This document shows, in pieces, positions 1-5,587 of a stretch of 6,463 bases of DNA. Positions within the stretch are counted from its first letter, which is position 1, and each line of letters starts with the position of its first letter. The notes under the pieces are model-generated. The model saw only the letters and a list, made by a program, of their open reading frames with translations, had not been told where the DNA came from and did no database searches. The DNA comes from an uncultured Verrucomicrobiota bacterium (GTDB taxonomy: Bacteria; Verrucomicrobiota; Kiritimatiellia; RFP12; UBA1067): NCBI GenBank assembly GCA_937901395.1, contig CALCDB010000137.1, positions 1 to 6,463 on the forward strand. Direction: 5' to 3'. The position numbers and the translations under genes are program-made.

Positions 1-1
1 G

Positions 2-1246
2 GCTGACGCGGAACTGATCGTTCCTTCTTGCGCTTCGCTTACAAGCGGAAAGGATTCCGCTTCTCCATTTCCGGTTCCGGTCGTCTACGGGGAAATCAAG
101 GGCGAAGAGGGGGCGATGACGGTGCTCCTCTACGGACACTACGACGTGCAGCCGCCGGATCCGCTCGAGGAGTGGAAGCCCCCGCCGTTCGAGCCTACGG
201 TTGACGGGGATCGCATTTATTGCCGAGGAGCGCAAGATGACAAAGGACAGTTCTTCGCATTCCTTTGTGGGATTCGCGAGTTTCTCGCGACTGCGAAGCA
301 CAAGCCGAATTTGAAGTTCATTTTGGAGGGTGGCGAAGAGAGCGGGTCGTTGGGATTATCGAAGCAATTGGAAGACAAGGAGTTTCGCAAGCGCCTATCT
401 GGGGACGTGTTGTTGGTCAGCGATACGAGCGCGGCGCCAGGGCTACGGCCAGCGATTATCGCGGGTTTACGCGGAATCAATCATTGGACGGTTAAGCTGA
501 CGGCGGCTAATCGCGATCTCCACTCCGGGGAGTATGGGGGAATAGCTCCGAATGCGGCGCAGGGCATGGCGGAATTGATGGCATCCTTGCATACTGCGGA
601 TGGGGCGATTGCGGTTGCGGGCTTTCGCGATGGCATTGAGCCGCCGACGCACGATGAGATCGAGGCGGCTGAAGCGGGGATGGCGGATGAGGATTTCTAT
701 GCGAACGATATCGGCACTCAAGCATGTGGAGGGCAGACGGGCAAATCGATTGTGCAGCGGAATTGTTTCGAGCCGACCATCGAGATAAACGGCATACATT
801 CCGGATATGGCGGACAGGGATCGAAGACGGTGATTCCCTGCGAGGCAATCGCGAAGCTTTCTACTCGTTTGGTTCCCGGTCAGAATCCACGGCGGGCGTT
901 CGAGGCGGTCAAGCAGCATTTGGAGAATAGGTGCCCAAAGGGCATGAAGTTGGAGGTTTCGGAACTATCGGGATTGGCGAATGGCTTCAGATTGCCGCTT
1001 GCTTCGCCATTGTTTCGTCTTGCGGAGGATATATTGGGCGAGATGGATGAGCGCGGGGCGGTATTCAACTGGGAGGGAGCTTCGATTCCAATCGTCTCCG
1101 CGCTTAGGGAGGCATCGGGAGCGGCACCGCTCCTGGTCGGGTGGGGACAAGCGGAGGATCGCATCCATTCGCCGAATGAGTCATATTCGATAAAACAATT
1201 CAAAGCATCGAAAGATTGGGCGAAGCGTATTCTTTCTGCGCTATAG
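2..1246 (+). CDS. M20-family metallo-dipeptidase, 5'-truncated by window edge
   Basis: Zinc-dependent exopeptidase of the M20/M25/M40 clan, dipeptidase-like branch, expected to hydrolyse dipeptides or short peptides in the cytoplasm. The frame is open from base 2 with no stop, so the ATG at 116 is internal and the true start lies upstream. The visible part has 414 residues, and relatives of about 450-460 suggest that roughly 40-50 residues are missing. Numbering from the first visible codon, the expected metal and catalytic residues are all present: GHYD (His46 ligand, Asp48), RGAQDDKG (Asp79 bridging ligand), GGEESGS (Glu112 general base, Glu113 ligand), SDTS (Asp141 ligand) and RIHSPNE near the C-terminus (His389 ligand). 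DLHSGEYGG (about 172-180) is the conserved His region of the dimerisation domain. Nothing looks broken. Gene 2 begins 11 bases after the stop, so the two are probably co-transcribed. The family is confident; the exact substrate is unknown. Confidence 0.93.
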   Translation, partial: ADAELIVPSCASLTSGKDSASPFPVPVVYGEIKGEEGAMTVLLYGHYDVQPPDPLEEWKPPPFEPTVDGDRIYCRGAQDDKGQFFAFLCGIREFLATAKHKPNLKFILEGGEESGSLGLSKQLEDKEFRKRLSGDVLLVSDTSAAPGLRPAIIAGLRGINHWTVKLTAANRDLHSGEYGGIAPNAAQGMAELMASLHTADGAIAVAGFRDGIEPPTHDEIEAAEAGMADEDFYANDIGTQACGGQTGKSIVQRNCFEPTIEINGIHSGYGGQGSKTVIPCEAIAKLSTRLVPGQNPRRAFEAVKQHLENRCPKGMKLEVSELSGLANGFRLPLASPLFRLAEDILGEMDERGAVFNWEGASIPIVSALREASGAAPLLVGWGQAEDRIHSPNESYSIKQFKASKDWAKRILSAL

Positions 1247-1250
1247 GAGA
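1245..1250 (+). promoter_or_regulatory. Shine-Dalgarno AGGAGA for the serine hydrolase lipoprotein
   Basis: AGGAGA lies 7 bases before the ATG at 1258 and overlaps the TAG stop of the M20 gene (1244-1246). It decides the start. An in-frame ATG at 1216 lies inside the M20 gene and would place 14 extra residues in front of an otherwise ideal lipoprotein signal peptide. Confidence 0.8.
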
Positions 1251-1257
1251 GATAACA

Positions 1258-2448
1258 ATGAAGGCATTGCATTTTCTTACGATAGCATTGGGCGCCGTGT
1301 TAATGGCGGGGTGCTCGATGTTCACTTGCGACTACACGAAGACTACGGCGGGCAAGGCGTTATCCCCATTCGTCGAGAATGGTCAGTTAAAAGAGGCGAT
1401 AAGCGTGTTTTACAAAGATGGCGCAGAAGAGGTAACGATAATCGGCGATGATGTCGAGATGGATTCCATCTTTATGCAATGTTCGCAGACGAAGGGATTT
1501 TGCGGAGTGACGATCGCGATGTTGCTCGAAGAGGGCAAGATTTCGCTCGACGATCCGGTTTCCAAGTATTTGCCAGAGTTCAAGACATTGTGGATAAAAG
1601 AGCCCCAAGCGAATGACACCTTTACAATTCGAAAGGCGAAAAACGTTCTTACTATTCGCCATGTGATGAACCATACGGGCGGGTTCGACTTTGAAATGCC
1701 GTCGTTTGATCATGGCGGATGGGCGAGGCGCATGCCGCTTAGAAGCATAGCGATCGAGGCGGCTGCCAGACCGCTTAACTTCGAGCCGGGAACAGCGGTC
1801 AAGTATTCCAATGTTGGCATTGACATTGGCGCGGCGATAGTCGAGGCGGTTACGGGAATGCGCTGGGAAGATTTTCTCAAACAACGCGTATTGGAGCCAT
1901 TGGAGATGGATGATACTTCATTTTGGCCAGAAGACGAGAAGATAGAGACGGCAATGCGGATTTATCGTTGTCGCAAGAACATGCCGGCATTGGAATTGGA
2001 TGAATATGCGTCAATGAAGCGGCCATATAATGATGATCGTGTATTCCCATCTGCGGGAGCGGGGCTGTGGTCGACGGCGAACGATCAATTAAAGTTCTAT
2101 AAGATGCTGATGAATCTTGGGATGGGCGAGAATGGCGTAAGAATACTTAAGGAGGATACGGTAAGGAAGTATTTGGCTACATCTACGCGTCCCTTATCAA
2201 TGGAAGGGTATTCTTTGGGTTTGGTAGCGCCTCGAAAGGATGGAGTTGGCGATTGGTTTGGGCATGGCGGAGCGTTGGGAACGAATTGCATGGTCAATTG
2301 GCACAAGCGAGAATTGAAGCTTTGGGTTGTGCAGTTGGTTGGTAATCCGAGGCCATGGAATCAGGCGTTGGAAGCTGCGGAGAAGGAGTTCTTTAGTCGC
2401 AAGATTGACAACTCTTCAATTGACGCATATACTGGCAGAATGCAATGA
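1258..2448 (+). CDS. Serine hydrolase lipoprotein, class C beta-lactamase / DD-peptidase-like family
   Basis: A 396-residue penicillin-binding-fold serine hydrolase (Pfam Beta-lactamase family). The N-terminus is a lipoprotein signal: MK, a hydrophobic stretch, then lipobox LMAGC with Cys19 as the lipidation site. Ser at +2 suggests an outer-membrane lipoprotein under the Lol rule, facing the periplasm or surface. Three active-site motifs are visible: SxxK as SQTK (Ser76 nucleophile, Lys79), YSN (Tyr183, Asn185) and HGG (His336 to Gly338) in the KTG position. The block after SxxK, with LDDPVSKYLPEF and a later HVMNHTGG, is typical of the 'serine hydrolase' paralogues common in PVC bacteria. 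Members include DD-carboxypeptidases, esterases and D-amino-acid amidases, so true beta-lactamase activity should not be assumed. Two Cys (75 and 82) flank the nucleophile motif, which is uncommon. The start is fixed by AGGAGA 7 bases upstream. The TGA stop overlaps the next gene's ATG. Confidence 0.9.
   Translation: MKALHFLTIALGAVLMAGCSMFTCDYTKTTAGKALSPFVENGQLKEAISVFYKDGAEEVTIIGDDVEMDSIFMQCSQTKGFCGVTIAMLLEEGKISLDDPVSKYLPEFKTLWIKEPQANDTFTIRKAKNVLTIRHVMNHTGGFDFEMPSFDHGGWARRMPLRSIAIEAAARPLNFEPGTAVKYSNVGIDIGAAIVEAVTGMRWEDFLKQRVLEPLEMDDTSFWPEDEKIETAMRIYRCRKNMPALELDEYASMKRPYNDDRVFPSAGAGLWSTANDQLKFYKMLMNLGMGENGVRILKEDTVRKYLATSTRPLSMEGYSLGLVAPRKDGVGDWFGHGGALGTNCMVNWHKRELKLWVVQLVGNPRPWNQALEAAEKEFFSRKIDNSSIDAYTGRMQ
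2445..2448 (+). promoter_or_regulatory. ATGA start/stop overlap coupling genes 2 and 3
   Basis: The ATG of the membrane-protein gene (2445-2447) shares bases with the TGA of the serine hydrolase gene (2446-2448). No good Shine-Dalgarno precedes it, so reinitiation by ribosomes ending gene 2 is the likely route of translation. Confidence 0.75.
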
Positions 2449-3242
2449 ATAGTTACGAGAGCATTCGATCTTTCGCCTGGCAACGACTTTTCAAAGAGCA
2501 GTGGTTCGGACGGCTCTTAGGCGGATCGATACTATTGGGGCTTTGCACGCAGGCGATTCAGATGGTCATTCATAAGCTATTGGAATCGCTTGGTGTTTTT
2601 ACTTATGCGGATTATACGATTAAGGTAGTCAAAGCGATTAACGAAGGGCGGGCCATTCCTACTATTTCCGAAGGGCTTTTGTTTCAGTTCTATTCGTCTT
2701 TCGTATTAATAATCTTCTTTTCGATCTTAATGCGTAGCATCGGTGATTATGGGATGGCGAGGATTCGTCTTCGTTGCGTGCACAATGATGGCAAGGGATG
2801 GTTGGGCGATGCTTTTGATGGCTTTAAGCGTCCATTAAAGTTGTTTTTCTTGTCGCTTTCGCTTATGGCCATTTATTGTTTTTGGATGATTGTTGGAATA
2901 TTCTCATTTTTCATACCGACGATTATTGCCTTTTATCGTTATCGTTATGCATTTTTGGTGCAGGCCGAAAATCCGGATTGGACGATTGGAGAGAGCTTGG
3001 CGGCATGCAGAACGATGATGAAGGGGAATAAGATGCGAGCATTTAAGTTGGATTGCGCATATTGGAAGATAATCACTTTGACATTATTGATTTTGCTATT
3101 TACGCCGTTTATGCCATTTTTTATATTGCCATGTTTTGTGATGATGATAATTTGCAGCTTGTATATCGCAGTTGGGCAGACGGCTTTGTATGTCGAGATA
3201 AGAAAAGAGTTCCATCCTTCAAAGTATGGAAACGATGGATGA
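2445..3242 (+). CDS. Polytopic membrane protein, DUF975-like
   Basis: A 265-residue integral membrane protein of unknown function. The N-terminus (about 6-24, IRSFAWQRLFKEQW) resembles the amphipathic 'A..rL.gnW' opening of DUF975. Likely membrane spans are near 24-45, 79-96, 132-150, 151-168, 208-222 and 223-245. The strongest family match is the block at about 164-200: YRYRYAF, then AENPDWTIGESL, then CRTMMKGNK. This corresponds to the DUF975 pattern of a Tyr-rich helix end, 'a(D/E)NP', 'eal..S+.mMkG.k', followed by another span. DUF975 is best known from Firmicutes and has no established biochemical role. No signal peptide or catalytic motif is seen. The gene is relatively AT-rich, as expected for membrane proteins rich in Phe/Ile/Leu codons. 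It overlaps both neighbours by 4 bases (ATGA), so it is made together with the hydrolase before it and the fusion protein after it. Membrane location is sure; the family call is good but from memory. Confidence 0.8.
   Translation: MNSYESIRSFAWQRLFKEQWFGRLLGGSILLGLCTQAIQMVIHKLLESLGVFTYADYTIKVVKAINEGRAIPTISEGLLFQFYSSFVLIIFFSILMRSIGDYGMARIRLRCVHNDGKGWLGDAFDGFKRPLKLFFLSLSLMAIYCFWMIVGIFSFFIPTIIAFYRYRYAFLVQAENPDWTIGESLAACRTMMKGNKMRAFKLDCAYWKIITLTLLILLFTPFMPFFILPCFVMMIICSLYIAVGQTALYVEIRKEFHPSKYGNDG
3239..3242 (+). promoter_or_regulatory. ATGA start/stop overlap deciding the start of the fusion protein
   Basis: The ATG at 3239-3241 is in frame with the long downstream gene and overlaps the TGA (3240-3242) of the membrane-protein gene. 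The frame stays open upstream to an ATG at 3053, but that start would lie 190 bases inside the membrane-protein gene. The 62 residues it would add look like out-of-frame translation of that gene. The ATGA start mirrors the preceding junction and is preferred. Confidence 0.8.
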
Positions 3243-5539
3243 AATATACTGCAGTTGATTTTTGGGAAGATCATTGTGTAGAATGCGGTGAAAGTGCATG
3301 CTTTCGCAGTTGCGAGTGGTTTCTGCGTAGCGATACAGGAAGGTGCTCTCGAATTGATACGCGTGATGATGGGTGGATTAAGTTGCGTCATTGGGGAAAG
3401 TTGGAGTTGTTATGGCATGGCGGTTTGGCGGATGAGATTACCGCGAAAAAATTATGCGAATGGAATCGGCGTTGGGAGGCAAAGGCGCGGAAGTGGCAAA
3501 GGCGATTACAATGGGTAAAAGTTCCATACGGAAGAGGTCCATACGGAATTTTCAGGAGCATACGTTGGCGTAAGGCGAAGAAGGCGGCGAAGATTGCGAA
3601 GGCGCCAAACAAGTGGATATTCGAGGCGAAGGCCGAAGCAACGACGGTATTGATCATGGAAGTTCGCGATGAGAGCCGTCGGGTATTGACGGCGAAGCGC
3701 ATTGAGCTCACCGTTGATATGCAGACGTTCGAGATGATGTTACCCATGCAGCTGCGCGCGGGGACGCTTTTTTCATTGCGCACGAGTGACGGGAGCGAGA
3801 GTGGGTGGATTAAGATCGGTCGAATGGAAATTGGATATGAGGAGCAACGGGAGGCATTGGTAAAATGCGTAGCGTGGGATCTTGACGATACGGTATGGGA
3901 AGGGACGTTGGCGGAGGGGGATAAGTTGCGACTTAAGCCTGGCATCAAGGAGCAGATGTTGGCATTGGAGGCGAGGGGAGTAGTAAATTCCGTAATTTCG
4001 AAGAATGATTACCAAAGCGCGATTGCGGTATTGAAGCATTTTGGATTAGAAGAATTGATCGTATTCCCGCAAATCTCATGGGGAGCGAAATCGCTCGCAT
4101 TGAGAAATCTAGCCAAGGAGATGAATATATCGTTAGGGGCGATAGCGCTAATTGACGATAACGAGCATGAGCGCGCCGAAGTTGAGCGGGAGTTACCGAT
4201 GGTGAGGACTTTCGCACGGTTGGGCGAAAGCGAGCGATATGGCATAGATAATGGATTAGGCGCAGAAAGGAGGCGGTATTATCGGGAAGAGATGCAACGC
4301 CGAGTACTCGTGAGAAGTGAATTTGATGGCGACGCAGAGGCGTTCCTAAAGGCGAGTGAACTCAAGGTAGAGTTATCGAAGATAACGGGCGCGAACAGGG
4401 ATAGGTGTAAAGAACTCGTTAATCGCACCAATCAATTGACGATTAGCGGCAGACGTTATGGCGAGCAAGATTTTGAGGATTTGCTTATTCGGTGCGAGAG
4501 CCGTGCGGTGAGCGCAAGCGATAAATACGGAGATTATGGAGTCGTTGGGTTCGTCGCATGGTCGGCAACGAAAGTAGAAGAGTTGGTCTTCAGCTGTAGG
4601 ATCGCTGCGAAAGGAGTGGAGGAAAGGGTCTTGGCCACATTGCCATGGGGGATTGAAATACCGGTTGTGGTCACCGAGAAGAACAAGCCCATAAGGGACA
4701 TCATTGAAAAGTGGCAAAGAGAGCATGGAAACGCTGGAGATGGGTACAGACCTTCGATTCGTCGTAAGTTAACAGGGTGGATAGTCGCGAAAGTATATTG
4801 GGCGCTTGGCATTAGGTATAGGATGATTCGTCGTATCAAGCGGGAGGGGAAGATATTGCCGATTGTTTTTCATGCGGCTACGGCGAAAGAGGTAAGCAAA
4901 ACGCTTAGTTGGCTTAAGAAGGCGGGTATATTATCGCAGGTGGAGATAACATTTGACGATGGCTGGAAGGAGTTGAATCCCACCATCAAAGTGTTGCAAG
5001 ATTTCAAGGTCGAAGCTACGGTTTTCATCGCGCCAGGTCAGACAATCAAGGGGAGGATTTGGACGGACGGAATTGACATAAAGACGAGGCAGAGACTATA
5101 TCCGCTAACCGAAAACGAGCGTGATCTGGAGTTAAAGAAGTTGGGGGTGGATACGAGGCGGAGGATTTTGAATGAAGACGAGATTCGTTCGATTGCGAAG
5201 TTGCATAATATTCAAATAGGCAATCATACATGGAGTCATTTAAGCGCAACGAGTCTGCCAGAAGATGAGGTCGTGGCGGAAATACGAAGGGCGCAAGAGG
5301 TTTTGAGCGAGTGGTGCGGGTATGAGCCGAAGCGCTTGGCGTGGCCATTTGGGCGAGGCAATGCGCAGTTGGATTTGAAGGTGAGGGCGATGGGGCTTAT
5401 ACCATATTACACGCGACAGGGATTGGTAGACGAGGCGACGCGAGGGGCTTGCAGGAATATGTTCTACGAGGGCATGACATTGAGCGAAAACCTAGGTCGA
5501 ATAACGATGGCTTGGCCTAAGGTCGGAGAGACGCTATAG
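3239..5539 (+). CDS. Fusion protein: Cys-rich module, FkbH-like HAD/acyltransferase, NodB polysaccharide deacetylase
   Basis: A 766-residue multidomain enzyme without signal peptide or membrane span, so probably cytosolic. Residues 1-40 hold five Cys (13, 16, 21, 25, 36), the first four spaced C-x2-C-x4-C-x3-C. Residues about 69-126 are very basic and 127-205 look beta-rich; I do not recognise this part. Residues about 207-500 are a complete FkbH-like unit. HAD-IIIC motifs are DLDDT (Asp214, Asp216), Ser254 in ISKND, Lys284 in WGAKS and IDDNE (Asp306, Asp307). The acyltransferase-like part follows, with NRTNQL (395-400), SASDKYGDYG and SCRIAAKGVEE from 452. FkbH relatives dephosphorylate 1,3-bisphosphoglycerate and load the glyceryl group on an acyl carrier protein. 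Residues about 540-766 are a carbohydrate-esterase-4 (NodB) domain: TFDDG (Asp573, Asp574), HTWSH (metal ligands His663, His667) and WPFG (702-705). No LxH-type last motif is evident. A role in making or tailoring an envelope or secreted glycan is inference; the substrate is unknown. Translation is probably coupled to the membrane-protein gene. Confidence 0.88.
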   Translation: MKYTAVDFWEDHCVECGESACFRSCEWFLRSDTGRCSRIDTRDDGWIKLRHWGKLELLWHGGLADEITAKKLCEWNRRWEAKARKWQRRLQWVKVPYGRGPYGIFRSIRWRKAKKAAKIAKAPNKWIFEAKAEATTVLIMEVRDESRRVLTAKRIELTVDMQTFEMMLPMQLRAGTLFSLRTSDGSESGWIKIGRMEIGYEEQREALVKCVAWDLDDTVWEGTLAEGDKLRLKPGIKEQMLALEARGVVNSVISKNDYQSAIAVLKHFGLEELIVFPQISWGAKSLALRNLAKEMNISLGAIALIDDNEHERAEVERELPMVRTFARLGESERYGIDNGLGAERRRYYREEMQRRVLVRSEFDGDAEAFLKASELKVELSKITGANRDRCKELVNRTNQLTISGRRYGEQDFEDLLIRCESRAVSASDKYGDYGVVGFVAWSATKVEELVFSCRIAAKGVEERVLATLPWGIEIPVVVTEKNKPIRDIIEKWQREHGNAGDGYRPSIRRKLTGWIVAKVYWALGIRYRMIRRIKREGKILPIVFHAATAKEVSKTLSWLKKAGILSQVEITFDDGWKELNPTIKVLQDFKVEATVFIAPGQTIKGRIWTDGIDIKTRQRLYPLTENERDLELKKLGVDTRRRILNEDEIRSIAKLHNIQIGNHTWSHLSATSLPEDEVVAEIRRAQEVLSEWCGYEPKRLAWPFGRGNAQLDLKVRAMGLIPYYTRQGLVDEATRGACRNMFYEGMTLSENLGRITMAWPKVGETL
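3523..3548 (+). repeat. Short direct repeat, 11 bases, 15-base period
   Basis: TCCATACGGAA occurs at 3523-3533 and 3538-3548 within the basic segment of the fusion gene, giving the peptide VPYGRGPYG. It is in frame, probably a local duplication of five codons, and has no evident function. Confidence 0.6.
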
Positions 5540-5545
5540 TGATAG
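5537..5545 (+). other. Three consecutive in-frame stop codons TAG-TGA-TAG
   Basis: The fusion gene ends with TAG followed directly, in frame, by TGA and TAG. Stacked stops would enforce termination just before the promoter of the next gene. No hairpin plus T-run terminator is visible in the 48 bases between the genes. Confidence 0.85.
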
Positions 5546-5551
5546 ATGGAG

Positions 5552-5587
5552 TTGCATTCTTGATGGTGGTTTTGGTATAATATCGGC
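5552..5587 (+). promoter_or_regulatory. Extended -10 promoter, possibly leaderless, for the V-ATPase B subunit
   Basis: TGGTATAAT at 5573-5581 is a perfect sigma70-type extended -10 (TGn plus TATAAT). A weak -35 candidate TTGCAT (5552-5557) sits 18 bases before the -10. The usual start site, about 7 bases after the -10, falls at or next to the A of the ATG at 5588. I see no Shine-Dalgarno between the -10 and the ATG. Together these suggest a leaderless or nearly leaderless transcript. A chance TATAAT in this short AT-richer gap remains possible, and the gene could also be read through from upstream. Confidence 0.55.

Noticed and set aside
116..118. ATG at 116 as the start of the M20 peptidase
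   Set aside because: The frame is open to the window start, and the upstream translation (VPVVYGEIKG) matches the family lead-in to the GHYD motif, so the ATG is internal.
157..169. Adjacent BamHI (GGATCC) and XhoI (CTCGAG) sites resembling a cloning linker
   Set aside because: Both fall in frame within conserved M20 coding sequence that continues normally on either side, so they are chance.
467..919. Minus-strand open frame of 150 codons
   Set aside because: It is antisense to the M20 peptidase, has no recognisable domain and no start signal; it is explained by codon bias of the real gene.
1216..1257. Start of the lipoprotein gene at the ATG at 1216
   Set aside because: It lies inside the M20 gene, lacks a Shine-Dalgarno, and would put 14 residues before an otherwise ideal lipoprotein signal that has AGGAGA at the right distance.
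1258..2448. Calling the serine hydrolase an antibiotic-resistance beta-lactamase (ampC)
   Set aside because: It has the fold motifs, but lipidation, HGG in place of KTG, and resemblance to PVC serine hydrolase paralogues make an esterase or peptidase role equally or more likely.
3053..3238. Upstream extension of the fusion protein to the ATG at 3053
   Set aside because: It would overlap the membrane-protein gene by 190 bases, and the added residues look like a shifted translation of that gene. The ATGA start at 3239 gives a sensible N-terminus.
5540..5587. Possible rho-independent terminator between the fusion gene and the V-ATPase gene
   Set aside because: I find no GC-rich inverted repeat followed by a T-run in these 48 bases.
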